This document shows, piece by piece, positions 34,309-44,053 of a stretch of 60,473 bases of DNA (within the stretch, counting starts at the first letter, position 1; the number at the start of each line of letters is the position of its first letter). The stretch covers positions 1 through 60,473 of the forward strand of contig AJFK01000843.1 of the NCBI GenBank assembly GCA_000467715.1, read 5' to 3'. Origin of the DNA: Hysterium pulicare CBS 123377 (Eukaryota > Ascomycota > Dothideomycetes > Hysteriales > Hysteriaceae). A program made the translations under genes and the position numbers. The notes under the pieces are model-generated. The model was not told where the DNA came from and did no database searches. It saw only the letters and a list, made by a program, of their open reading frames with translations.

Positions 34309-34857
34309 ATGTACAAGACTACCTCTGGCGAGAGAAAGTTCAGCTCCCCTCAAGGGTCCGATTTCGATTCAGCAGAGCAGGATCAGCTCTTCGAATGCCA
34401 GCTGCTAGAAGAAGACCCTGCGAAGTTATGTACTATGTCCTTCCTAGTGGGTGGCATCACCACTTCGGAACGGTTTTCTAGTCAAATCTACAGTTCCCTC
34501 TTGAAAAACGGTGTTCTATCAGCGGACTCTCCGACTGTCACCACGCGCGCGATCACGTCCAAGTTTCCACACCAGGTTCCTCACCTTAAAACCTCTGATC
34601 AGAAGAAGCTAGTGAACTTATTATTCTTTTGGGAAGAAGAGCAACACCGATGGTGCGTTCTGAAAGAGGAGGAAGCGGAACTCAAAACGGTCATTGAGGC
34701 AGAGAGGGAAGTCGGGGGTGATTTTGGAGGGTACGAAAAGCGACTGAAAGAGTTGGAAGGATTGATCAGACTTAAGCCAACAATGAGAAGCCAGGCAGCT
34801 AGAGATGCGGAAACGTTGCCGGAGTATCAAGTACCGAGGCCATCCTTGAGAAGGTAG
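34309..34857 (+). CDS. Hypothetical acidic, helical protein
   Basis: A single frame of 182 residues from ATG 34309. The N-terminal 45 residues are polar (MYKTTSGERKFSSPQGSDFD). The middle has LVNLLFFWEEEQHRWCVLKE then an EEEAELKTVIEAEREVG helix and GGYEKRLKELEGLIRLKPTM, a likely coiled coil. It ends with LPEYQVPRPSLRR. No signal peptide, membrane helix or recognised domain is visible. Composition and the regular helical pattern favour a real gene, but upstream exons cannot be ruled out. A diverged repeat copy begins about 15 bp after the stop. Confidence 0.5.
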   Translation: MYKTTSGERKFSSPQGSDFDSAEQDQLFECQLLEEDPAKLCTMSFLVGGITTSERFSSQIYSSLLKNGVLSADSPTVTTRAITSKFPHQVPHLKTSDQKKLVNLLFFWEEEQHRWCVLKEEEAELKTVIEAEREVGGDFGGYEKRLKELEGLIRLKPTMRSQAARDAETLPEYQVPRPSLRR

Positions 34858-34870
34858 CATTATCCTAATA

Positions 34871-35060
34871 GATGTAATGATTAGAATTTCAGGCTTTACT
34901 TTTCCTGCACACTCAATAAAAGAAAGCTAGACAAACGATAGTTTCTACGTCGGGGAGGAACTAGATAGTCCTCTAGAATCACATTACCCAGGTCAGTTGG
35001 CCTACGCGGACGAGAGGAAGAGTCATCACGAGGTCAATGCGCAGCTCAAACTCCAGCGAA
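34871..35060 (+). repeat. Diverged dispersed repeat, copy A
   Basis: It aligns by eye with 37318-37510. Shared words in order are TTTCAGG/TTTCCAGG, ACTTTTCCTG/ATTTTTCCTG, GATAGTCCTCTAG/GATACTCCTCTAG, ACATTACCCAGGTCA/ACATTACTAAGGTCA, GCGGAC and CAGCTCAAACTCC/GAGCTGAAGAGGG. Identity is moderate, roughly 55-65% by eye. The family is unknown. Confidence 0.55.
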
Positions 35061-35153
35061 TTTCCAACACTTGGAAAGCAGATCTGCCGTGGAGGAAGCA
35101 TAGTGCGGCACCAAATGCTAATTGTAGTTGACCATTTCCAATTCACATCAGGT

Positions 35154-35765
35154 TCATATGCCAAAGATTTGTTTGGCATAACCGGCGACTACACCTCGTA
35201 CGAGCTTCCAGCCTGATTGCTTCTCCTCCAAGATCAACATAGCCACTTCGTGGTCATAGTTGGGATGTGAATTCTCCACTCCCACATCCTTCCTTCTTTC
35301 TCCGTCCTCTTCTGACCACTCCGAGATGGTTGGTGATGGAACACAAACCCAGCCCGCAGGGCTGACTCCAGGGTGGTCAATCAAATCCGTGTTGGTGAAG
35401 ATAAGGGATTCGTTCATCTCCTGAGTGGATATTGGCAGAGTAACACCACTACTATGTTCCGCGTGAGTGCAAGTTGTGGCTTGAACCTGACTGTGCTCCT
35501 TATTCCGGGAGTTGGATATGTCGCGCTCTATATGAGTAGCTGGGCTGATTCGAAGTTCGCGGTGTTCTTTACACTGGAACCGAGCGGCGTGGTGTTCGCT
35601 ATTATTCTCCATTGCGGTGCCATTTTCGTAGGCATACTCCTCTAGCTCTGCCCGTATCGGTGGACTGTTACGACGTCTAGATTTACTCGAAACCCACATT
35701 GCAATTGCAAGTAGAATAGCTGGGAGAGCCGGAATAGCCATGTACAAGATTCCGAGGGAATCCAT
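35154..35765 (-). CDS. Hypothetical single-pass membrane protein
   Basis: An intronless frame of 203 residues. A hydrophobic N-terminal helix (ILYMAIPALPAILLAIAMWV) is followed by a positive stop-transfer cluster (SSKSRRRNS), suggesting a type III or signal-anchor topology with a cytosolic tail. The rest is polar, with many His, Ser and Glu and an acidic stretch (SEWSEEDGERRKD). The last 40 residues, EVAMLILEEKQSGWKLVRG then VVAGYAKQIFGI, are amphipathic. No family is recognised. The start ATG is at 35765 with a long open leader before it. Confidence 0.55.
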   Translation of the reverse strand: MDSLGILYMAIPALPAILLAIAMWVSSKSRRRNSPPIRAELEEYAYENGTAMENNSEHHAARFQCKEHRELRISPATHIERDISNSRNKEHSQVQATTCTHAEHSSGVTLPISTQEMNESLIFTNTDLIDHPGVSPAGWVCVPSPTISEWSEEDGERRKDVGVENSHPNYDHEVAMLILEEKQSGWKLVRGVVAGYAKQIFGI

Positions 35766-36162
35766 GGTCTCTGTCTACTTGAGACCCTCGTTGAAAGTGC
35801 TTGTTCAATCGTAATCCATGGTTATTTGGTTACCCATTTGCGGTATGGAGAGGCGGGGAATGATTTCCATGCTCTCTTTGTGTGGCTGAGAACTATTTGG
35901 GGCACTCACCTACTTTCTTTAATACTCAGTGAAGGAGGCCAAAGCTAAGAGAATCTCACAATGTGTTACTCAACCAACAACAGAAGGCCATGCGGACAAC
36001 ACCTGTAACATCCGTTGAGAGATAGACAGTCCCATATAACCACAATACAAAGGACAAGCCAAAAGAATTGTTTCAAGGCTGATGCGCAGCCCAGTGTCCA
36101 ACTAATTGCCCACATTACATTGTCTTCCAGACCTTTCGGGTGGTCCGAAATAACCCGCATAC
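35766..36162. other. Intergenic region left of the inverted-repeat element
   Basis: 397 bp holding the promoter region of the minus-strand membrane-protein gene. No supported gene. If the fragment right of the MITE once had a 5' part, I could not find coding-like sequence for it here. Confidence 0.4.
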
Positions 36163-36310
36163 TGTAAGGATATATACTGTTCTACGCAGTGAATAGCTAA
36201 TGAGTTAGTTATTCAGCTTACCTTTTGGTATTGTGGGTGTAGAGCCCCTCTCCTGACATAATAACTAACGCATTAGCTATTCACTGCGTAGAACAGTATA
36301 TATCCTTACA
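36163..36310. mobile_element. 148-bp MITE with 51-bp terminal inverted repeats
   Basis: Left arm 36163-36213 begins TGTAAGGATATATACTGTTC; right arm 36260-36310 is its reverse complement with a single mismatch over 51 bp (GCTAATGAG versus GCTAATGCG). The 46-bp centre is unrelated. No coding capacity, so it would depend on a transposase elsewhere. Flanks are GCATAC on the left and ACCTTA on the right; a 2-bp AC repeat is the only candidate target-site duplication, so I do not assign a superfamily. The near-perfect arms indicate recent insertion. Confidence 0.88.
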
Positions 36311-37016
36311 ACCTTAAAAGCGTTTGGCAGACCAGGAGCTTGTAATAAGGAAACTGGACGAGGACCCCAAATACAAAGGGACAAGTGCTTTTGAACAGCA
36401 GATTATAGAAATATACAAGAACTCAGATGCTTCCAAATATGGTTTGGGTCGGTAAGTTTGATAATATGAGGAGCAGCAATGCTAACGTAATTTCAGCAAA
36501 TCATCAGCCGTCCATGGTACTATAAGGGTTATCAGAGTCCACAAGAGAAAGCCGACCGATAATTTCACATGATAACACTAATTCCTTTCCAAGTGTGTTG
36601 TTTACCATTGAGCACCTCCGAATGCTTTTCATGAGTTCTACAATGTACTCACCTTCGATACAGAAACCATCCCTCTGCCCATCCCCGCCGGCTTTGTATC
36701 GACCTTTCATGACGAGGTCAATCTTGGGAGGGTCATTCAACTTGTGCAAGACGCGTTGAAGAGTCATGGTGTTAGCGTTCATGTTTTGCCAATCGAAGAG
36801 GACCAATTCCATGTCAAAAAGGAGGAGCGGGAGAGTCTAAAGTCTGGCGGGCGATCGTCCTTTGCTCAGAAACGAGCTTACCATGACGGAATCCCATCGC
36901 CGAATCCTAAGCGGAAGAAGCGAGAAGAGAATGCTCTCAGGGATGTCAATAGTGGCGACGGAGAGCATGTAGATTCGAGAGTTTCTGTAGCCAACTTTCT
37001 GCGGGATTATTATTAG
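36311..37016 (+). pseudogene. Coding-like fragments next to the MITE, probable gene remnant
   Basis: Directly right of the MITE, a plus-strand stretch reads LADQELVIRKLDEDPKYKGT, then FEQQIIEIYKNSDASKYGLG, and meets a good GTAAGT donor; after a short intron either of two AG acceptors is possible, one giving RRPWYYKGYQSPQEKADR then a stop. Further right, a second open stretch reads FHEFYNVLTFDTETIPLPIP, later GRVIQLVQDALKSHGVSVHV, and ends with a nuclear-localisation-like PNPKRKKREEN and FLRDYY before a stop at 37014-37016. No ATG leads either part and no intron joins them cleanly. I read this as a 5'-truncated host gene. Alternatively the two parts belong to different genes. Confidence 0.4.
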
Positions 37017-37686
37017 TCGGGTTGCTGAAAGTAGTACCATCAATCATGTGCTGACTGGGCGGGTATCTATGTTCTGGTTTCTTCGGTCAGTTTGGAAGGG
37101 CTTGCCGTTCTTAACCTTGGTCGCAAGACTGGTCGTCTCTATTCAAATATCTCGATTCTCTAGTACGATAGAAATTTTAAGCCGCATTGTAGATTACTCT
37201 ATCACAAAATACTCTCTTCTACTTCTAGACTTTTAGTAGTTCGCAATAAGGCTGGAATGACATGCGGATGGTCATGTCTCAATATCGTGAGTTTGGATGG
37301 AAGAGTCCATTTTGCGTATGATAATTATTAGTTTCCAGGTTTATTTTTCCTGTATGTATTGTAAGAGAAGGTTAAACGTACAACATTTATGGTATTCGCT
37401 AAGGGTTAGATACTCCTCTAGGTCTACATTACTAAGGTCAAACAGGGTATGCGGACAGTAAGGAGACTCGTTACGAGAATGGTGCGGAGCTGAAGAGGGT
37501 CAACCTCCGTCAGTCTACTCCGAAAATCTATATCACCGTCCAAGCGAACTGTCATAGGCAGCGCAGTGTAGCCTAGGAATATCTATGCTTGTTGTGTCTG
37601 AACGAACCAGCTCAAGCTTTTTCGAACGGGTGGTGCCTGGGCCTAACTGCTTTTGGCTAGTCATCTCACTTCTCCTTTTCTCTAGG
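37017..37686. other. Intergenic region upstream of the F-box-like gene
   Basis: AT-rich, with repeat copy B inside and the F-box-like gene promoter at its right end. No gene is supported. Confidence 0.5.
37318..37510 (+). repeat. Diverged dispersed repeat, copy B
   Basis: Partner of 34871-35060 in direct orientation, about 2.45 kb apart, with matching blocks in the same order. Copy B is more AT-rich at several shared positions, as expected if it has lost cytosines by C-to-T change. Confidence 0.55.
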
Positions 37687-37696
37687 TATAAATATA
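37687..37696 (+). promoter_or_regulatory. TATA box of the F-box-like gene
   Basis: TATAAATATA lies 51 bp upstream of the chosen ATG at 37747 and downstream of an in-frame ATG at 37585, which supports the later start. Confidence 0.65.
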
Positions 37697-37746
37697 GCGG
37701 TCGTTTACCCTCAATTTCCACTTCTTGCATCTTCTCAATTGCAATT

Positions 37747-39105
37747 ATGCCTCTTCAATTCCTCGACCTTCCCGTGGAGCTTCACGATCTTTGGATCCAG
37801 TCTCTCGCAAGTGATGAAGATACGAAGGCCCTGAAAGCCGTGCGGCTCCTCAACAAGTCTCTATCGACAATCGCGTCTAAATACCTCTTCCAAACGTTGA
37901 ATCTACTTCCTACCGACGGAAGTACCGCAAATTACTTAGATGTGCTAAGGGATTCCGATTTGAATCGGCTTGTTACTAAAATCATTTTCAATACATCCGT
38001 CACACCCAATGCAATGCCTCATTACGACGGCAGCTCTTTCGAGGGAGAAGCCGAGCTTCCCGAGCAGTACGAGAAAGCGATGGGGGAGGTTGGAAAATTC
38101 AAGAACTTAAGAGATGTCGAACTCAAATTCAGCAAAGAATGTGCGTTCGATAGGGGCGATCTCTTTGGAAAAGAAGTCTCCGAAACGACTGAATTCCGGG
38201 CTACGGTTCTCAAGATGCTGATGGAGTCTTTGAACGATGAAGAGCATCCCGCACTGGATGTTCGCAGTTTGTCGTTTAAGAATCTACAAGACGTTTCTCC
38301 GGACGAAGTTGTCAACTCTAAAGACTTTAAAGACGTAATGAGCAGGCTTGACAGTCTGGCTCTGCAGATTGCAAGCGAACATGATGATGCCGCGCCTGAG
38401 AACTCGATCAGTTTGCCGGAACTCGATGAATTTTTTGAAAAGGAGCTAACGAAATATTGGCTTCGACCGCTTCAAAATCAACTGACCCAACTGACGCTCT
38501 ATGCAACGGAGGCTCCCTGGGGTTACAATCCTGGAACGGATCTTGGCGATCTACACTTTCCGAAGTTGAAGTCTCTTTCATTGGGCAATTTCACCTTCAC
38601 ATATGACTGGCAACTAGATTGGATCATATCTCACGGCACGACTCTCGAACAATTGCGTTTGGATGACTGTCCCATTGTTGTTGCGATCGATGGGTCTGCC
38701 AATCCCGACTCCGAGAGCTATCCCATCGACCCTGAAGATGAAATAGTAGGTCACGCCCAGGCAACGAACTGGTGTTGCGACAAACGCTGGCACGACTATC
38801 TTCCCCGTATCCAAGCTGGCTTACCAAAGTTGAAGCATTTCGCCATGGGCCATGGCTCCTGGAATACCGACGATGCGTTTGAGAAGAGCGGGATCCTACC
38901 CGCAGTCATTGACAACAGTCGGTATTGCATGTTCGAGGGAGGCACTGGTCCAAGTCCCTGGATGTATTGTGAAATGGATGCTGACATGGAAACCTATGTG
39001 TACACGTATGGCGATTATGATCCGGAACCGCAATTTCCTCATTGTGGGAAGGAAGATAGAAGGGCGCTGGAGGCGTTGCTGGAGGATGTTCGGGGAAGGC
39101 AATAG
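37747..39105 (+). CDS. F-box-like protein
   Basis: An intronless gene of 452 residues from ATG 37747 (MPLQFLDLPVELHDLWIQSL). The first 50 residues match the F-box pattern LxLPxEL-x-I then LRxVNKxxxxxASxxLF, here LKAVRLLNKSLSTIASKYLF. Such proteins recruit substrates to SCF ubiquitin ligases through Skp1. The remainder contains Leu-rich stretches (LNRLVTKIIFNT, LKSLSLGNFTF, LEQLRLDDCPIVV) that suggest a degenerate leucine-rich-repeat substrate domain, and a C-terminal acidic, Tyr/Cys-rich part. An in-frame ATG at 37585 exists, but the TATA box lies after it. The target is unknown. Large F-box families of this style are common in plant- and soil-associated ascomycetes. Confidence 0.8.
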   Translation: MPLQFLDLPVELHDLWIQSLASDEDTKALKAVRLLNKSLSTIASKYLFQTLNLLPTDGSTANYLDVLRDSDLNRLVTKIIFNTSVTPNAMPHYDGSSFEGEAELPEQYEKAMGEVGKFKNLRDVELKFSKECAFDRGDLFGKEVSETTEFRATVLKMLMESLNDEEHPALDVRSLSFKNLQDVSPDEVVNSKDFKDVMSRLDSLALQIASEHDDAAPENSISLPELDEFFEKELTKYWLRPLQNQLTQLTLYATEAPWGYNPGTDLGDLHFPKLKSLSLGNFTFTYDWQLDWIISHGTTLEQLRLDDCPIVVAIDGSANPDSESYPIDPEDEIVGHAQATNWCCDKRWHDYLPRIQAGLPKLKHFAMGHGSWNTDDAFEKSGILPAVIDNSRYCMFEGGTGPSPWMYCEMDADMETYVYTYGDYDPEPQFPHCGKEDRRALEALLEDVRGRQ

Positions 39106-39623
39106 TACGATTTCTATGCACTGCTCGTACGGTCTAGAGTAATGATCCTCGTAGGGTTTCGGCGGTTGGGGTGGCTTTGATGGCTTTTAACACTGGAATA
39201 AAACTCTAGGACCTCAGTAGCACACAGGCGTCCTAACATGTTATTCTAAGGAGAATAGGTCTAGGTCTACTTTCTTCTACTTTAAGAGTCTGGCCAGGCT
39301 TATAGGCTTATAGGCTATAGATGTGAGCTACCCCAACTATTTAAACGCTACGAACAGCATCACATAGAAGTGAATGTCTTTCCGAGTGCCCAGGGTCCAA
39401 ATTGTGCAGCTGCCGAGTGACGTCGACTAGGGCGTTATTGGATCAGATGCTGGTGGGTCGTGCCACCCCGCGGGGAAAGCGGGTCTGGCGCCATTCCCCA
39501 GCTTACCCCTCGTGCCTCTCTAGCCTTCCGCACACACACACAACACAATACACACCCTCCGCTCGAGCTCATCCCCAGCTTCTTCTATTGCCCACCCAAT
39601 CCATCAAACATCAATCTTTTAAA
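39106..39623. other. Intergenic region with CA microsatellite
   Basis: It contains TATAGGCTTATAGGCTATAG short duplications near 39300-39320, a (CA)n run near 39531-39545 and a pyrimidine-rich promoter/leader before ATG 39624. No gene is supported. Confidence 0.5.
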
Positions 39624-40578
39624 ATGAGTGCAATTGTGGATGCCAATGATGGGCCTAATGAGACCGTCAAGGTGCTCTTCGCTCTCTACCCTGGCTATGA
39701 CACTCTGGACGTTACTGGCCCTCTTGAGGTGCTGACACGAGCTCTTCACAACACCAAAGACAAATGTGAGCACGTTTGTTCTTCAATCCTCGCCCTGGAG
39801 AACTCCCCAGTACTGACAAGCGCTCTGTTCAGCTACCAAGGCCTTCGAGTGTCAATTCGTCGGGCCTACCCCCGCCATGGTCTCCTCCCAGGGCCTAACC
39901 ATCAAAGCCGACATGGACTACGAAGATGCCCATGAGGACATCGAGGAGTTCGACGTAATCATTGTCCCCGGCGGTGACACCTCAGAGGTCCTCAAGAACA
40001 AGTCGGAGCCGCTCCAGCTGCTCTCAAAGATGGTCGAGATCCAGGAGAAGAACCCAGCCAAGGAGCGGACCATCCTAGCTGTCTGCACCGGTTCTCTTAT
40101 TCTTGCCCAAGGCGGCCTTCTTGAGGGCCTCGCTGCCACCACCCACCCCGACTACTATACGAGGCTTGAGACCATCTGTCAGGAAGCTGCCACGCGTGAC
40201 CTTTCGGAACGCACCGATGTTATGGAAGAGAGATACGTGGTCAACAACGCTCGATTCGATCTGGGCGAAAACCCCGAAGAAAATCCATACATCATCAGAA
40301 AGCGTCCCGAGGGACCTACACACGGTCGGAGGAAGTCGATTGCGAGAAAGGGCAGCAATGCCTGGCGTGAGTCTCGCCGTCGCGAGTCCATTGCTAGGCG
40401 TGCCTCTATGCCGCTCGGAGGTACTCGCGTGATCACCACCGGCGGAGTCACCGCTGGTCTGGATGCCAGCTTGTACCTTGTCGGATCCTTGGTCTCTCAT
40501 GAGTCTGCCGAGGAGGTTGCCAGGGTCATGCAATATTCTTGGATTAAGGGCGTTACGGTTGATGCGATTGATGTTTGA
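39624..40578 (+). CDS. DJ-1/PfpI family protein
   Basis: Two exons (39624-39765 and 39833-40578; 67-bp intron with GTACTGAC branch) give 295 residues. The class I glutamine-amidotransferase-like fold is visible: VKVLFALYPGYDTLDVTGPL at the N-terminus (with the buried acidic position in LDVTGP), EFDVIIVPGGDTSEVL, the nucleophile elbow ILAVCTGSLILAQGG with the conserved Cys, and ITTGGVTAGLDASLYLVG. A basic Ser-rich insert (RKSIARKGSNAW, RRRESIARRASM) sits before the last motif and offers several RRxS-type basophilic kinase sites. Relatives include isonitrile hydratase-like and stress proteins; activity is unknown. No signal peptide is present. The start is supported by an AAAATGAG context after a CT-rich leader. 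Confidence 0.87.
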
Positions 40579-41388
40579 GGCCTCGAAAAGCGCTCAAAAT
40601 ACCATATCACTCTCCATTTGAAAGCATTCGGAGATATGTCGGAATCTTCATTGGAGATTTCTTGACCCTTTTTGTAGTTTATGGTAGTTGTACTACGGTC
40701 TAAATGCGAACAGGAAATTATGATCAAAAGAACAGAGCCTAGCTGTGATATTATGAGAGCATCTTTACATCTTGGTGCCAGACAATTACTTGAATACCTT
40801 CATCAAAACAATGCTAACAGCGTATTCAGTATATCACATCCCAGCCCTGCAAAATACATCTCCATGACCATGGTTCCGGCTAGATACTTTTCCCGTCCTC
40901 CTTGTGGATCTCTACTCGAACGCCTTCCGAAGGAATGTCGCCTCAGAAGCTGCTCTATGAGGCCAGCCTGCATATAGCTCCTGTGAACGTCGTTCGGCCG
41001 AAGTTTCATCCGACTTCAGCCTCGATCGAGCGGCCTTCAGGTATGCGTCTTTTATTTTTCGGGGCCTCTCGTTGAAGGCTTCTGGGAGGTTTGAGCTTAT
41101 TGGTTGCCCTTTGGGGAGGCCGCACGTTGTGACGTGTTCATCCCGCTTCCAGCTAGCAGCTCAGCCTTGTGGGTGTTTTTCGTTCATTCACGGATGCAGA
41201 AAATCTTCAACTAATCGAAGTGTTTGAAAAAGTACAAAGGTCAGCGTTTTCCCACATCGCATAGAGCAAGAACATGTCGACATATTTGGCCGGTTACCCA
41301 GACCTTGAGTAACCGTAGTTGACCGTCCCCACGGCTACACTTCTATCTGGTCGATACTGGTAAACTCTGGGTTCGGAAATTCCTCGTG
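40579..41388. other. Intergenic region
   Basis: About 800 bp between co-directional genes. No supported gene; short frames on both strands only. Confidence 0.45.
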
Positions 41389-41397
41389 TTTATAATA
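41389..41397 (+). promoter_or_regulatory. TATA-like box of the C2H2 factor gene
   Basis: TTTATAATA lies 64 bp upstream of the ATGATG at 41461 and favours that start over a frame that opens earlier without an ATG. Confidence 0.45.
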
Positions 41398-41460
41398 CGC
41401 TATCTTACTCAACAACTTGAGACATCTGGATCTGGAGACGCCATTTCTCGGATTCTTTTT

Positions 41461-42900
41461 ATGATGAGTATATCAAGGCTATCGACGTCCGTTGATAGGG
41501 AACTTGCCGGAGTGGATCTGCTGGCCATTGAATCTATGGGACGTGGAGAGAGACTGTCATTCGACTTCTCAGCACGCGAATACCTGGGCTCGCGAAACAT
41601 TAGACATCTCCCGTGTTCAATCTACCCGATTGATCACGGTGTGTCTATGTTCGTGAACCAGGATTTGTCTGCTAGAAGTCGTGATGATGGTCTTTTTCTT
41701 GTCTCTAGATTGAATGTGTCGTCGGGTACTCTGGTGGGCTCTCTATCGACTGGCGTCGCCGGTCTGACAGAAAGTCAACACGCTCTTTCGAGTTGGGAGA
41801 GCATTTACCAGACTCCTCGACGGCACAGTCAATCTATTGATGACTCGTCTTGGAGCCTGGTGAGTGTTCGCCTAGACTGAGAGAAATTGTTCGGTTTGGA
41901 TTGATGAAATCTCCAGGAGCCTGATCTTGGCTTGATCAATGGGAATACTTTGAGTCCGATCATTTCCGGGAGTTGGGGTTTTCCAGAGCAAAACTTGACC
42001 TCCGAGGGCGAGGTCTTGAGCTGGCAGAGTGGCGTGGCTTTCCCACACAATTTGGAGGCCTTGAATCCAGTGCCTATTGATACTCTTTTTTCAAATACAG
42101 TAAGCCGTAATATTTTTGACGCCATTGGAATACCGTTGTACTGACTCTGAAAGCCGTATACCGACCACAACTTCATCAGCGAGCCTTCTACCCAGAATGA
42201 AGTGTTAAAATCGAGCATCGACAACCCTGAACTAAAACCTGAACTTCTATACGATCCATTTGCAGTGTTCGCAGGTTCGACCGAGCTGGGTGCCTGTGTC
42301 GGCATGCACGATTACTCTACCAATCTCATAAAATCTGGCTCAAATGAAGCGGTCAATAACCTTGATCTATCTACACTCGAACTTGAGCTTGGAGTGAACG
42401 ACTTCCTCATTCCTTTGGATGATTTGTTGTTTTCACCAACCGTTTCTCCATCCTTCACAAACCAAGAAGGGAGTGCTCAATCCGCATCAACCACAACATC
42501 GTCCAACGAGAGCCCGAAAACTCTGAATGAGCGCAGAAAGAGAGTAAAGAAGGGCGACTACGCCTGCAAGTATTGCTCAACGACGTTCACTCTACGGAGC
42601 AAATTGAGGTAAGCTCTGTCCATCACACCATTCAACCTCCAGCCCTAATATGTTGATAGACGCCATCTGGAAACACATACTCTCCCCTACAAGTGTCCAC
42701 ACACTGACTGCAAATACGCATTTGCACTCAAGAAGGACCTCGAGCGCCACCTCCGAACCCGGAAGCATGCGGGAGAGAACGGTGACGCCTCTTCCCACCG
42801 TTTCTTATGCGCAGGGGAGCATTGTAAGTATGCGAAGGAGGGCTTTGCTCGTCGTGATAACTTCCTGCGACATATGCGGACGATGCATCCGGGTGCTTAA
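41461..42900 (+). CDS. C2H2 zinc-finger transcription factor
   Basis: Four exons (41461-41859, 41917-42099, 42154-42608, 42660-42900; introns of 57, 54 and 51 bp) give 425 residues. The first about 310 residues are Ser/Leu/Asp-rich and acidic, consistent with an activation region. The C-terminus has three fingers: CKYCSTTFTLRSKLRRHLET ending in His; CPHTDCKYAFALKKDLERHL then RTRKH; and CAGEHCKYAKEGFARRDNFL then RHMRTMH, just before the stop. An RRKRVKK block before finger 1 is a likely nuclear localisation signal. The last intron splits finger 1 between LR and RHLETH, a strong internal check on splicing. No known regulator is recognised. The first exon could extend upstream. Confidence 0.82.
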
Positions 42901-44053
42901 AGTAGGGATTCCCATGGATTGGACTGAGTTAAGGGGCGTGAACTGGCATGGCGTTTTGGGGCAAAGAATTGGGGACCATGTTTGAATAGGAGGTATTTTG
43001 TGATGGTCGTCTAAGGGATTATAGTATCGTTATTGAGAGGGCAAGGAGTTGTCTTGCTTTAGGTAGGGCTATGGATTTTTCTTGTAGGAACGAACTTATG
43101 TAAAGGTTGGATGGTCAGATGGATGGGTTCAAAACGTCTCTAGCCAATCTTGGTAATTGCTCAGATGCGAGGCTGCCGTATGACAATGCCAAAGATAGTA
43201 GTAGGCTGCGATGTTGAGTGGCTATCTCCGCCTTTAGATCATGCGACATTGATAATGTATTGAATGGAACTCTACATAAATAATGGCAATGGCTACTATG
43301 CAGGTGGTCATGCCAATTCGAATATGATTGTAAGAGTCTATCACAGCACAGTATTGCTGCATTACTAATTGGAAACTTGGCGCGTGTGGCATCTTCGATG
43401 ATGGCCGTTATCGAGCCTTCGATGATGTCATAGCACTCGTCGCACAGAAAGTATGCTCAGCCCACATCCGCAGATCTTTACCGATATCAAGCTACGGGAA
43501 GCCTTCTTGGCCACGCAGGGCGATGGAAAAGGCCCGGCCAAGGAGGCCTATCGGCTCACGGCAGCGCCATGAGCGCTAATCGTTTCCGTCGCTGGTATGG
43601 TGAACGAAATGCGACAACACCGCGTGCCCAAGGCTGAGTTGGGGTGAGATAGATGCTCGCTCGTCGACCTCTCACAGCTGCCAAAGCCGTCAGGGAGACC
43701 TTTCTGACACATGAACTTCCCGAACTCCTGGGGAACGCCTTGCACACCGGTCTGCAAGGTGACGCACATGGCAAGCCGTTGCGTTACCCAGGGCAGAAAA
43801 TGCGAGATCATCGACCATGTTTCTTTGCATGGGAGACGGACTGGTGGGGGCCTGATTTCCCGTTGTAAGAAGCCCACAATTTAAATCCCCCAGATCTCCG
43901 GGCTTCGAACTTCGAAGTATCGTGGATGACCCATATGTGGGCGAGCTATTCTAGTCTACAACATACCTCCCCTATTGTCCAGGCTTTAGAGCTTTTCGAG
44001 CGCTACAACTTGTTCACATTAAAGAGCATAATCGTTGAATCATTGTATCCGAT
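42901..44053. other. Intergenic region upstream of the sugar transporter
   Basis: 1.15 kb without a supported gene. Near 43400-43430 two short GCCTTCGATGATG-like words occur. The stretch 43550-43870 is more GC-rich and open in several frames on both strands, but none has motifs. Confidence 0.45.
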
